In this document: positions 24,833 to 34,050 of the stretch, one piece after another
How the letters are laid out: each line of letters opens with the position of its first letter
Position numbering within the stretch: position 1 is the first letter of the stretch
NCBI RefSeq assembly: GCF_000473995.1
Contig: NC_022571.1
Span: 1,762,501 to 1,826,500, forward strand
Origin: Clostridium saccharobutylicum DSM 13864
GTDB lineage: Bacteria > Bacillota > Clostridia > Clostridiales > Clostridiaceae
Reading direction: 5' to 3'
Length of the DNA: 64,000 nucleotides
Translations under genes and position numbers: made by a program
Notes under the pieces: generated by a model
What the model saw: the letters and a program-made list of their open reading frames with translations, nothing else
What the model was told of the DNA's origin: nothing
Database searches by the model: none

Positions 24833-26473
24833 ATGACATATTGTGCAGCATGGAAAAAAGAAGGTAAAGTATTTTTAATTTCAGATACTGCGATATCTAA
24901 TGAAAAGAAGGAATCTGAATATGATATTGGTTCATTTGGAGAGCGCTTTGGCATTTATGATAATCATTCAGTAAAAGAATCAAAAATAAAAATAGTAAAA
25001 GTTAATGACAAAATAGCAATTGCTTTTTCTGGAATTGTAAAGAATGCTAAAGAAGCAATCAACTCTTTTTCAATCAATATTGAATTTAATAGTATAGAAA
25101 AATCATTAAAAAAATTGGAAGAATCAAATGAAAATAGTGATTTTGAACTTATTATTATTAGCTGTGAAGAGAAAAATTGCATATACCATTTTAATGGACT
25201 AAAAGTAAAAGAAATTAATGATTTTGTTGACATCGGCTCAGGAAAAGATAAGGAATATTTTTCAAAAAACATAAGTTATTATATAAACAGTCCAAATAAG
25301 TTAATTGAACTAAATAGGGACGATTTATCACTGAGAAGAAATTATGATTTTGATGCAAAAGAACATTTAGTAGATGTGTTAGCATATATACAAACTTTAT
25401 CATTGAGTGATAATCTAATAGAAAATGGAGCGGATGGGTTATTTTTTGGATTATATATTGAAAATGAAATTAAGTGGTGTAGAGATTTATTATATTTATG
25501 ATGATAGTCTTAGTAGTTTTAGAACTGTGTCAATTAATGAAAGATTAGCATGGTGTTTTCATACTCTGATTATAATAGAATCTTTAGGTGTTATTCTAAT
25601 GATATAAGCGAATATGGAGAGATTGTAGAAAATAAATACTTACAAAAAAGCATATATAAATCATTGGTAGAAAGTTTCTCAGACTATGTCATATTATATA
25701 ATAAGTCCAGCAGCAGTATAATTGTAAACAAAATTAATAAATGGCCATATAATACTTTTTTAAAAATATGGCTGAAAAGAAACGAAGATAATACTAAATA
25801 CGCATTTGCATTTTCATATTACTATGAAATATTGAAAGAGTTTATTGATGACATAAATGAAGATGTAAAATTATACAATATTATATGTACAAAGGAACAT
25901 TTTAGTCCAACAGAAGATTACGTAGGATAATTTACTATAGATGATGTTGATGATATAGAAGTAGAATATGATTGTGATTTAAGAGCTTTAGATGTTGAAT
26001 ATAATGGGATTGATGAATTTATATATATGATGGATAACAATATTTATGAGCAACATAATATTGTTATTATAGATTATAGATATTTATTTGATACAATACT
26101 TGAAAAATACAATGAGTATAACTTTGCACAAATAAATCTTAAAAATTTGAATCTTGAATCATTAATAACTACCTGCTTTAGCAATATAGCTTCAAGTAAT
26201 TTTGAAAAGTATGGTTTTTATATTATTAAAGATAAAAATGATCCTTGTATTATAAATGATTTTTCTATATATGACTGGATTTGTAGTTATAATAATTGCA
26301 AAATTCATGAAACACTAAATAGTAAATCAAAAGATGCGTTAAGTAAATTTACTTTTGAAGCAATTAAAAAATATTACTTTGATGAAAGATACTTTGGAAT
26401 AGATAAACTAATTATCTGTTGTGATAACATAGACATTAACGAGGTATTAAGTTATGTACCTAAAAAAATGTAG
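24833..26473 (+). pseudogene. Broken gene: HslV/proteasome-like Thr hydrolase with long C-terminal extension
   Basis: The start at 24833 follows GGGGAG by 6 bp and gives Met-Thr, so removal of Met exposes Thr1. Numbered from that Thr, Asp17 in GKVFLISD matches HslV Asp17, Lys50 precedes IKIVKVNDKIAIAFSG (HslV Lys33 region), and IGSGK at 133-137 matches the HslV IGSGG segment. This is an Ntn-hydrolase fold. The frame shifts near 25495, returns near 25550, then meets an in-frame TAA at 25928-25930, after which the same frame stays open to 26473. Restored length is about 546 residues; the C-terminal ~300 are unrecognised. Confidence 0.75.
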
Positions 26474-26932
26474 AATCGGAAAATTCAGACATTTTTTTAA
26501 TAAGGAATTTCAATTATGATACTAATATAGATGGAAGGTTTAAATATTGGTACTTAACTACGTAATTCCATATATGATGGGGTATAATTATGATCAAATT
26601 AGATGGTTAGAAGCAGGATATGATCATAATAGTGAAGAGTATAATTAATTGATATAGTTGGAAAGAAACTAAATATATTATCATAATTATTATGGCTTAA
26701 TATAAATCAACTCCATATTATGCACATTCTCATTAGGCTAATAATACGAAGCTGGGATTGGGGACGGCAAATAAAAATTGTTCTTTAATAATTGGACAGT
26801 ACGATATTTGTAAAATATGCTAGGATTAACTGAAAGATAAATTGTAATTTATCGAGTTGTTAATTTATTATTAAATTATGAAGAAAATATAACCAATGAA
26901 GTGTATAAATTTGAATTTGAGAGGATGTTTTT
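26474..26932. other. Degenerate intergenic sequence with a short coding remnant
   Basis: No intact gene is seen. A short open stretch at 26574-26648 encodes GYNYDQIRWLEAGYD and ends in TAA. It resembles a repeat found in proteins of mobile elements (QI-x-GLEAG type), so I read it as a remnant. The rest has frequent stops in all frames. Confidence 0.5.
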
Positions 26933-27928
26933 ATGAACAATACTAATATGCCTATATATATTTATCTTGACCAAAACAAATGGATAGAATTAGCAAAAGG
27001 AATAAAAAATAAGGAAAGCAAGTATGAAACTTTATACAAAGAGATGAAGTGTAATGTAGAATCTAATATTTGGGCGTTCCCACTATCAATTATTCATATT
27101 GCCGAAAGTATGAAAAGGAAAGACGAAGAATCAAGAAAAAACTTATTAAACTTAATGTACTCTTTATCAAAGGGCTGTTCAATATCTGATTATACAACTG
27201 CAAATATTATAGAATTTAATTACTGGGTTAGTAATGGCATGGTTGACTACAAACAGATACAGAATAAAATAATTTCCAATGATTTAGTTAAAATCATTGG
27301 GCTGTCAACTACTGACGCTATTGTTAAAATTAATGGAGATACAGATATTTCAAATGAAAAAATCAAGTTTGTTAAAGACTTTATAGTTAAACATTCTTGT
27401 GACAAAGAAATATTCGAATGTATTTGTGGACAATGTTCTCCTTTGAATGAAGATGAAGATTTTTATTATAATTGTTTTGAGATAGCACGTAAGAGTTTTA
27501 TGATTTGGAAGGAACAAATAAAGAAATTAGATGAATATAAAGAAAAACATGTATATCCTGCATACTTAATTAAAACTTTCTTTGAGGAATATGGAAAAAT
27601 AATTAGTGGATTATCTCCAGCAGATAAACATAAAATTAAATTGATTTTTGATTGTAATACTCAAAATAAAGAAAAAACCATTAAATTGTTGGAATCATTG
27701 CCAGGATTTAATATACACAATAGATTAGTATATGAATTGTTCTCTAATCAGTGCAAAAAAGTACACAAACACGATTTTTTTGATTTAGCTTTTTTGCGTG
27801 TAGCTGTTCCATATTGTGATATTGTGATTGGAGAAAATTACTGGATTGATAGAATACAATACTACAAATTAGATCAACAATATAAAACAGTAACAACAAC
27901 AAAATTACTTGAATTGGGGAATTTATGA
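26933..27928 (+). CDS. PIN-like domain protein
   Basis: The 331-residue protein begins with IYIYLDQNKWIELAKG, a PIN-type first strand with its acidic residue. It ends with HDFFDLAFLRVAVPYCDIVIGENYW, where spaced Asp residues and a final acidic loop resemble the PIN C-terminal metal site. The middle (~90-260) is helical and unknown. PIN-like enzymes cut RNA using Mg2+. GAGGATG precedes the ATG. No antitoxin-like partner is adjacent. It lies beside the kinase/HEPN/hydrolase cluster and may belong to the same island. Confidence 0.7.
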   Translation: MNNTNMPIYIYLDQNKWIELAKGIKNKESKYETLYKEMKCNVESNIWAFPLSIIHIAESMKRKDEESRKNLLNLMYSLSKGCSISDYTTANIIEFNYWVSNGMVDYKQIQNKIISNDLVKIIGLSTTDAIVKINGDTDISNEKIKFVKDFIVKHSCDKEIFECICGQCSPLNEDEDFYYNCFEIARKSFMIWKEQIKKLDEYKEKHVYPAYLIKTFFEEYGKIISGLSPADKHKIKLIFDCNTQNKEKTIKLLESLPGFNIHNRLVYELFSNQCKKVHKHDFFDLAFLRVAVPYCDIVIGENYWIDRIQYYKLDQQYKTVTTTKLLELGNL

Positions 27929-28259
27929 AATAAATTAGACTAACACTTATATTTAAAATGGTTTTATTTTACAATGTAAAAATTTTGTTAATAAATTGTT
28001 TGATATTAAAGGTAAATAACAACAAATTCCAATTTCGTAGAGTAAGTTATAAGTGTTATCAATTGCTATTGATACGATGAACTATCATAAATAGAATACA
28101 AATTTCTATTATTCATATAACTAGGAAAATGATTTAACCATAAAAAGCATACTGAAAAGCAATTAAACTTGAAAATAGTGAAATAAAAGAAGAATATTTA
28201 TTTGCATTATATTAAACTTATAAATAATGTAAGAATGATAAGATAGATAGGTGAAATTA
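27929..28259. other. Gap after the PIN-like gene
   Basis: No gene is seen. A 10-bp inverted repeat, AACACTTATA at about 27943 and TATAAGTGTT at about 28049, brackets ~100 bp. No T-tract is present. The remainder is AT-rich. Confidence 0.4.
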
Positions 28260-29027
28260 ATGACAGATATTTTTTGTGCTATAGATCATATTCTATTATA
28301 TGCTGATTATAGTGATCCACAAGTGCACAAGCATTGGGCAAAGCATATATTTATTAGTTTAAATGGAAAAATGAATTGTATTATAGAAGGTCAAAAGGTG
28401 GAATGTGAAGGCATAATGCTTTCATCAAATGTATTTCATACTATTGAAAGTAAGGGAACAGTCTTAGTATATTTATTTGATGAAACTACAGATGTAGCAA
28501 AAAAAATTGAGGAAACGTATTTGAAAAAATCTAAATATAAAGTTATCAATTTAAGTAAAGTACAGAAAATTAAAAAAATCTGGAATGAAAGCATGTTAAA
28601 CTTAAATGAACTCAAGAATATAAAAGATATTTATCTAAAAACACATAAAAAAATCTTAGAAATAATTAAATTAGATGTTACAAGATTGTATATTGATGAT
28701 GATAGAATTAAAGAAGCATTGTTATCACTTTGGAATAGAAAAGAAATTAATGAAGGTGTAATAGAAGAATTAGCTGAAATGGTATTTTTATCGCAAAGTA
28801 GATTTTCTCATTTATTTAAAGAACAAACGAGTATACCACTTAATAGCTTTTTAGTAATGATGAAAATTGTAAAAGCATATCAATATATACTAGAAGGAAA
28901 GAGTATCACAGAAGCATCAATACAAGCAGGATTTAATAGCTCTTCGCATTTTGCAACAACCAACAAGCGTCTGCTTGGAATTAGTGCGAATGAAATAAAA
29001 AAATGCGCAAGGATAATGCAAATATAA
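28260..29027 (+). CDS. AraC-family transcriptional regulator
   Basis: The start is the ATG at 28260, with GGTG 6 bp upstream. The 255 residues consist of a cupin-like N-terminal half (HKHWAKHIFISLNGKMNC...) and a C-terminal double helix-turn-helix. The first helix pair is EELAEMVFLSQSRFSHLFKEQT; the second is SITEASIQAGFNSSSHFATTNKRLLG, the AraC signature. The ligand is unknown. The alpha/beta hydrolase gene downstream is a possible target. A family A element begins directly at the stop codon. Confidence 0.9.
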   Translation: MTDIFCAIDHILLYADYSDPQVHKHWAKHIFISLNGKMNCIIEGQKVECEGIMLSSNVFHTIESKGTVLVYLFDETTDVAKKIEETYLKKSKYKVINLSKVQKIKKIWNESMLNLNELKNIKDIYLKTHKKILEIIKLDVTRLYIDDDRIKEALLSLWNRKEINEGVIEELAEMVFLSQSRFSHLFKEQTSIPLNSFLVMMKIVKAYQYILEGKSITEASIQAGFNSSSHFATTNKRLLGISANEIKKCARIMQI

Positions 29028-29257
29028 TTAGGCACATGAAAGAAAATAACAAGTCCAAAATGCCCTGATTATTTTGATTCAGGCAAAGAAGTGGATTTGT
29101 CTCATAGTGGGCTATTAGAGGAATTTGCTGATGAGCAGAGAACCCAAATCTATGATTTGGTGTGAATCGCTTACTCAGTGAGCGTATGTGAGTCGAGTTT
29201 CCTTTGATGCAAAATAGGCTTGGCAGATGGATTTGTTATTTTTTTGAATGTGCCTTA
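29028..29257. repeat. Family A element, full long form (A6)
   Basis: 230 bp with ends TTAGGCACATG and GAATGTGCCTTA. Inside are AACAAGTCC/GATTTGTTATT arms and the shared module in reverse orientation (CCAAATCTATGATTTGG and GAATCGCTTACTCAGTGAGC). Confidence 0.8.
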
Positions 29258-29301
29258 GCGTTTATTTAGAAGTTTTATTTTTATAACATTATTATAATAA
29301 A

Positions 29302-29337
29302 GGCATAGTCAAATGCAGTAGATGACTATGTCTTTTT
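29302..29337 (+). terminator. Terminator between AraC regulator and hydrolase genes
   Basis: GGCATAGTCA pairs with TGACTATGTC, followed by TTTTT. Confidence 0.8.
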
Positions 29338-29412
29338 ATATTGGAAACAGTGAAAAAAGTATACTTGCTTATTATGCTTTTTTGCATGTTTTATGTTAGG
29401 AGAGAAGATAAA

Positions 29413-30576
29413 ATGAAGAAAGTTAAAATTACCTTTAAAAAGGGCTTATTTAAATTAAATAAGCAACCTAATATTAATTATCAATTAAATCGTATAATAA
29501 TGTGGAATGATGGTGATGTTGAAGATATTGAGAGCATTGCTAGTAAAATTAATGATAGTGAAACATGGAAGGGAGAGCTTATTAGAATAGGCAATATGGC
29601 AAAAAATGAAGGAAGAATAAAAGAAGCTATTGCTTATTATAGAATGAGTGAATTTTTTATGTATGACGGAGATGAGGATAAGGTTAAGTATTATAAATTG
29701 GCAACAGATATATTTTATGATTATTATAAGGATTATTTTGAAGATGGAACTGTAAAACGATATGAAGTCCCATATGATAATGTAAATCTTCCAGTATTAT
29801 ATGCAAAAGCAGTAGGTGAGAGGAAGGATATTATTTTGCTTCATGGAGGAAATGATTCATACATGGAAGAGTTATTTTTTCCAATGCTTTATTTTTCAGA
29901 GCATGGTTTTGATGTATATCTTTTTGAAGGGCCTGGACAAGGTAGCGTCATGAGAATTCAAGGAAAACATTTTAATTATCAATGGGAAAAGCCTGTCACA
30001 GTTATATTGGATTATTTTAAATTAGATAATGTCACAATTATAGGAGCATCCCTTGGCGGAATGTTAGCGCCAAGAGCTGCTGCTTATGAAAAGAGAATTA
30101 AAAGAGTTATTGCATGGTCAGTCTTTCCAAGCTTTTATTCTGTTTTATTAGGTATGATTCCACCATCATTTAAAATAGCAATAAAAATTTTAATTAAGCT
30201 TCATTTATCATTTATATTAAATTTTGCTTTTAGAAAGAAAGCTAAAAAAGATTTTACAATAGATTGGGGAATCAAACATGGAATGTATGCTTATAATGCA
30301 AAATCACCTTATGAGTATGTAATAAAACTTAAGAAATTTCAAATGATAAATGTTGGACATTTAATAGATCAAGATGTATTAGTAATTGGGGCAAATAAAG
30401 ATCACTTTATTGATTATAAATTGTTTAAGGAGGAATTAGATGCTTTAAATAATGTACATTCTCTTACATTTCGTCTTTTTACAGATAAGGAATGTGCTTC
30501 AAATCATTGTAATATGGGAAATACAAAGTTAGTACTTGATACTATGATTAATTGGATTAAATTAATTAAATTATAG
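29413..30576 (+). CDS. Alpha/beta hydrolase
   Basis: The start is the ATG at 29413, 8 bp after AGGAGAG. The 387-residue protein has an N-terminal helical section (~1-120) and an alpha/beta-hydrolase core: oxyanion loop LLHGGND, EGPGQG, nucleophile elbow GASLGG (Ser catalytic), a late Asp in IGANKDHF and a C-terminal His in SNHCNMG. It resembles FrsA/2,6-dihydropseudooxynicotine-hydrolase-type enzymes with an N-terminal helical lid. The substrate is unknown. It lies downstream of an AraC regulator with a terminator between. Confidence 0.85.
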   Translation: MKKVKITFKKGLFKLNKQPNINYQLNRIIMWNDGDVEDIESIASKINDSETWKGELIRIGNMAKNEGRIKEAIAYYRMSEFFMYDGDEDKVKYYKLATDIFYDYYKDYFEDGTVKRYEVPYDNVNLPVLYAKAVGERKDIILLHGGNDSYMEELFFPMLYFSEHGFDVYLFEGPGQGSVMRIQGKHFNYQWEKPVTVILDYFKLDNVTIIGASLGGMLAPRAAAYEKRIKRVIAWSVFPSFYSVLLGMIPPSFKIAIKILIKLHLSFILNFAFRKKAKKDFTIDWGIKHGMYAYNAKSPYEYVIKLKKFQMINVGHLIDQDVLVIGANKDHFIDYKLFKEELDALNNVHSLTFRLFTDKECASNHCNMGNTKLVLDTMINWIKLIKL

Positions 30577-30581
30577 CATAT

Positions 30582-30719
30582 ATGGGTACTGGGACAATTT
30601 CTTTAAAGAAAGTTATATGTAATTTGACAGAAGCATTTGAGAAAACTAATTTTCAAATATATATTTCAACAGAGCAAGTAAGACAGTATAACAACTACAA
30701 TTGGACACATACAATCTAA
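30582..30719 (+). pseudogene. Short coding remnant (45 codons)
   Basis: An ORF from ATG to TAA encodes a 45-residue peptide with TISLKKVICNLTEAFEKT and a Tyr/Asn-rich end. It has no ribosome-binding site and sits in a decayed stretch, so I read it as a remnant, not a gene. The family is not recognised. Confidence 0.35.
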
Positions 30720-30819
30720 TATTATAAGTGAGAGCTACTTATATTATCGTAAGTATCGCTAAATTACAATTTAAGATTGAACAATATAAATAGTAATTTA
30801 TCTGTATGTTAATCAGCGT

Positions 30820-30978
30820 ATTAATTTTAATGGAATAGGGGGAAAAACAATATTACTTGCAAGAGCATCTTAGCTTGAACAAGAGGCTTTTATAGGAAAC
30901 CAAGCAGGAGGAAGAGTTTTTCTTTTCTTAGAAACTGATGATTTTTGGCGTGATTATAATGAAATGAGAAAAATATAA
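30820..30978 (+). pseudogene. Gene remnant with in-frame TAG
   Basis: A 53-codon frame reads GIGGKTILLARAS, then TAG at 30871, then LEQEAFIGNQAGGRVF and LETDDFWRDYNEMRKI before TAA. The protein-like composition on both sides of one stop indicates a decayed gene end. The family is not recognised. Confidence 0.5.
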
Positions 30979-31062
30979 ATATTAATAAAAATAAAAGCTT
31001 GATAATTAAAAGAAATGCTGTTATAATAAATATTGTAATAAAAAAGGTTTTTTATAGATAGT

Positions 31063-31130
31063 ATGCATTTCTCCTTTTAGAGAATTATATGGATCGATAT
31101 TAATCTTTAATTTAAAAGGAGGAATTAAAT
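31063..31130 (+). promoter_or_regulatory. Structured leader of zinc-ribbon gene 1
   Basis: CTCCTTTT (31071-31078) is the perfect complement of AAAAGGAG (31114-31121), which is the ribosome-binding site. Between them AGAATTATAT and ATATTAATCT can pair at 8 of 10 positions around GGATCG. The leader is almost identical before the second copy of the gene (40889-40958), where the outer stem keeps pairing through one G-T pair. It would hide the ribosome-binding site when folded. Confidence 0.6.
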
Positions 31131-31286
31131 ATGGAAGATAAGACTTTAGTATGTAAAGACTGTGGAAATGAATTTGTTTTCACAACTGGAGAACAAGAAT
31201 TCTACAAAGAAAAAGGATTTGATAATGAACCAGTAAGATGTCCTGATTGTAGAAGAGCTAGAAAACAACAAAATAATAGAAGATAG
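31131..31286 (+). CDS. Small zinc-ribbon protein, copy 1 (51 aa)
   Basis: A 51-residue protein with two CxxC pairs: LVCKDCG near the N-terminus and VRCPDCRRARKQ near the C-terminus, separated by FVFTTGEQEFYKEKGF. This is the small zinc-ribbon family (zf-trcl type), common in clostridia and of unknown function. The Arg/Lys-rich C-terminus suggests nucleic-acid or ribosome contact. It differs from copy 2 at 40959 by only one visible residue (Asn/Lys in CGNE/CGKE). AGGAGG precedes the ATG and the leader can pair with it. Confidence 0.85.
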   Translation: MEDKTLVCKDCGNEFVFTTGEQEFYKEKGFDNEPVRCPDCRRARKQQNNRR

Positions 31287-31300
31287 TTATGGTTATTTTA

Positions 31301-31333
31301 AGAGTTATAAGATTTTTCTTATAACTCTTTTTT
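31301..31333 (+). terminator. Terminator of zinc-ribbon gene 1
   Basis: AGAGTTATAAG and CTTATAACTCT form an 11-bp stem followed by TTTTT. The same hairpin follows copy 2. Confidence 0.9.
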
Positions 31334-31497
31334 AGCATATAATCTGAAAATATTAAAGCATATAAAAAATAGATGATAAAATAAACAATGGTATAAAGAA
31401 TATCTTGTAACTGTAAATTAAATAATACAGTGTTAATATAGGATTATAGAATAATGGTGATTATTACTTGTAAATTAGATTGGGTGAGGTGTGGCAA

Positions 31498-31926
31498 ATG
31501 AGTGATAAAATAGTAATTCAAGCTATGAAAGAGTCAGATATAGAGCAAGTACTAAATTTATGGAATGATATTTTTGGTACAACATTATTTTTAGAAAGTT
31601 CTGTTACAAAAAGTGATTTAATAACATATTTGAAGAAAAATCCAGATGCTAGTTCTGTAGCGTGTACAGATGATGGGAAAGTAATAGGGGCTCTATTATG
31701 CGGAAGCGATGGCGTTAGAGGATATATATATCATATTGCTATATATAATGAATATAGAGTTAATGAAATTGAAAAAAGGATGTTGGATCGTTCTTTATTA
31801 AAATTAAAAGAAGTTGGAATTAAAACAGGTTTCATATTTACGAAAAGCAACAATCATGAAATGGATGCAAATTTCAATTCTATAGGGTGGGTTGTAATTC
31901 CTAACGAACTTAATTTAGGTAATTAA
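31498..31926 (+). CDS. GNAT-family acetyltransferase
   Basis: The ATG at 31498 has GAGGTG upstream. The 142-residue protein begins IVIQAMKESDIEQVLNLW, typical of GNAT proteins. The acetyl-CoA strand appears as YIYHIAIYNEYRVNEIEKRML, in which the usual Arg/Gln-x-x-Gly-x-Gly/Ala motif is poorly conserved (NEYRVNEIE). The C-terminal half holds IKTGFIFTKSNNHEMDANFNSIGW. The weak motif A may mean reduced or altered acetyl-CoA binding. The substrate is unknown. Confidence 0.8.
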   Translation: MSDKIVIQAMKESDIEQVLNLWNDIFGTTLFLESSVTKSDLITYLKKNPDASSVACTDDGKVIGALLCGSDGVRGYIYHIAIYNEYRVNEIEKRMLDRSLLKLKEVGIKTGFIFTKSNNHEMDANFNSIGWVVIPNELNLGN

Positions 31927-32311
31927 TTTATTTTGATGGAGGATTTAAGGATAAAATTAAGAAGTAAATTGGAATATGTTGTGTTTATAATGGTAATTTG
32001 ATGCAACTAGATAAAAGATACTTAAATACTAAATAAGGTTTAGGATAATTAACGGTGAAATGTATACATGGACAACCAAAATAAATAGAATATGATTAAA
32101 TATTAAAACATAAGCCAATGATATTAAAAGTGTCATTGGTTTATGTTATAATTTTTTTGAGTTAATGATGTGTATTAAGTGAAGAACTTATAGTTATTAT
32201 AGGAAAGGATATAGTCAAGCAAATTTATTTAATAAAGTTAGGTTATGAGATATATTTTAAAATCATATCTTATTTTTTATAAAGAATATAACTGAAAAAG
32301 AGGTATAAATT
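31927..32311. other. Gap before the deformylase gene
   Basis: The only feature seen is a terminator at 32107-32158: AACATAAGCCAATGA pairs with TCATTGGTTTATGTT, then seven T residues. The rest is AT-rich and without genes. Confidence 0.7.
32107..32158 (+). terminator. Terminator
   Basis: A 15-bp stem (one G-T pair) is followed by TTTTTTT. It lies 180 bp after the GNAT gene. Confidence 0.85.
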
Positions 32312-32722
32312 ATGATAAAACCAATTGTAAAAGATATATTGTTTTTAGGACAAAAATCAGAAGAGGCAACTAAAAATGATATAGTAGTAATTGATGATTT
32401 AATAGATACATTAAGAGCAAACCTAGAGCATTGTGTTGGATTGGCTGGTAATATGATTGGAGTAAAAAAACGTATATTGGTATTTGCTGTAGGCAACCTT
32501 ATTGTGCCTATGATAAATCCAGTTATATTAAAGAAGGAAAAGCTTTATGAAACAGAAGAGAGTTGTTTATCTTTAATTGGCTTTAGAAAAACAAAGAGAT
32601 ATGAAATGATAGAGGTGGAGTATCTTGATAGAAATTTTAAGAAGCAAAAGCAAGTGTTTAATGGATTTACAGCACAAATAATTCAGCATGAAATGGATCA
32701 TTTTGAAGGTATAATAATCTAA
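32312..32722 (+). CDS. def: Divergent peptide deformylase
   Basis: The 136-residue protein has the three deformylase motifs in order, each changed or kept as follows. Motif 1 (GxGLAAxQ) reads VGLAGNMIG, with Met where the catalytic Gln normally lies. Motif 2 (EGCLS) reads ESCLS. Motif 3 (HExDH) reads QHEMDHFEG, intact. Metal binding by Cys and the two His residues is thus preserved. A housekeeping def gene probably exists elsewhere in the genome; this looks like a secondary clostridial form. Whether it deformylates N-formyl-Met peptides efficiently is unclear. Confidence 0.8.
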   Translation: MIKPIVKDILFLGQKSEEATKNDIVVIDDLIDTLRANLEHCVGLAGNMIGVKKRILVFAVGNLIVPMINPVILKKEKLYETEESCLSLIGFRKTKRYEMIEVEYLDRNFKKQKQVFNGFTAQIIQHEMDHFEGIII

Positions 32723-32767
32723 TTGAATAATTAAAACAGTATTTATCAGTAAAGGGAGTTAATGTAC

Positions 32768-33250
32768 ATGAATATAAGAAATGCAACCATTGAAGATTTA
32801 CAAGCGATTACTGCTGTTGAATCAAGATGCTTTCCAGCAGCAGAAGCTGCTTCAGAAAGTGATTTTAAAAAGAGATTAACTGTATATCCTAATCATTTCT
32901 GGCTTTTAGAGGATGAGGGAAAACTAGTTGGTTTTGTAAATGGAATGGTGACAAATGAATCAATATTAAGTGATGAGATGTTTAAAGATGCTAATTTACA
33001 TAACGAAAATGGTGAGTGGCAAATGATTTTCGGTGTAAACACTATACCTGAATATCGTAGAAAAGGTTGTGCAGAAAAAATAATCAATAAAGTAATTTAT
33101 GATGCCAAAAAGCAAGGACGCAAGGGATTAGTGCTTACTTGCAAAGAAAAACTGTTGCATTATTATGCGAAATTTGGCTTTAAAAATGAAGGTGTTTCAG
33201 AATCAACACACGGAGGAGTAGTTTGGTATGATATGCGCTTGACTTTTTAA
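32768..33250 (+). CDS. GNAT-family acetyltransferase
   Basis: Two starts are possible: 32762 (3 bp from GGGAG) and 32768 (9 bp from it). I prefer 32768, giving MNIRNATIED and 160 residues. Motif A is standard: IFGVNTIPEYRRKGCAEKIIN, followed by GRKGLVLTCKEKLLHYYAKFGF (motif B). The arrangement resembles AANAT-like small amine acetyltransferases. It starts about 45 bp after the deformylase gene and may be cotranscribed with it. Confidence 0.88.
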   Translation: MNIRNATIEDLQAITAVESRCFPAAEAASESDFKKRLTVYPNHFWLLEDEGKLVGFVNGMVTNESILSDEMFKDANLHNENGEWQMIFGVNTIPEYRRKGCAEKIINKVIYDAKKQGRKGLVLTCKEKLLHYYAKFGFKNEGVSESTHGGVVWYDMRLTF

Positions 33251-33386
33251 TGTGATAGACATTAAGTAGATATAACTATAAATATTTGTTTGATTCTTAG
33301 TTGTAGCCAAATAACTCACTAATAGCCAAGAAGTAGAAAATACTAATGAATATGTTTCAATCCCACCAAAGAAATGAGGTTTTTAG

Positions 33387-33985
33387 GTGAATAAGAATGT
33401 ATATGATGGTTTATGGATGAAACTTTTAAAAAGCAAGGCGATTTCTCTTGATAATGAAAATATAGCTTTATTGCAGAATATTTTTAAGCCAAAGTTGTTA
33501 AAAAAGACACATTCTTTTTACAAGAAGGTGAAAAATCTACTGAAATAGGGCTTGTTGTTAATGGGGTTTTTCGTTCTTATTATATTGATAAAACAGGTAA
33601 TGACATAACAAAATACTTTTATGAGGAGGGTGGAGTATTATTTTCTTATTTGGCACATCTATGTAAAAATGAATCTATGTATTATATACAAGCATTAGAA
33701 GATAGTGAAATTTTTGTAGCTAAGATTTCTGACTTTGAGAAAATAGTTGAAGGAAATTATCAATTACTTTTATTTTATAAAAAAATGATTGATAATGTTC
33801 TTGTTATAAAAGAAGAACATGCAAGTAGTTTTAAATTATTAGATAGCACGGAACGCTATAAGCAATTTATTAATTCATATCCAGAGTTGGAAAAGCGTCT
33901 TAAGCAATGTCATATTGCTTCATATTTAGGAATAACCCCTGTATCACTTAGCAGAATAAGAAAAAAATCCAATATTAACAAATGA
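33387..33985 (+). pseudogene. Frameshifted Crp/Fnr-family regulator
   Basis: Reading from GTG 33387 gives MNKNVYDGLWMKLLKSKA...KPKLLKK; the frame then breaks near the A-run at 33500. The next frame continues DTFFLQEGEKSTEIGLVVNG, a cyclic-nucleotide-binding-type beta roll, and runs to 33985 with a C-terminal helix-turn-helix (QCHIASYLGITPVSLSRIRKK). One lost base in an A homopolymer explains it. The short ORF at 33650-33985 alone would be a fragment. Together with the stop in the next gene this suggests a decaying regulator/SDR pair, though a sequencing error at the A-run is possible. Confidence 0.75.
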
Positions 33986-34050
33986 TAATGCAATCAACCT
34001 CTAAGTGACTTATTATTTAGATAAGTTTTATGAATGGAGGATGATTTATA

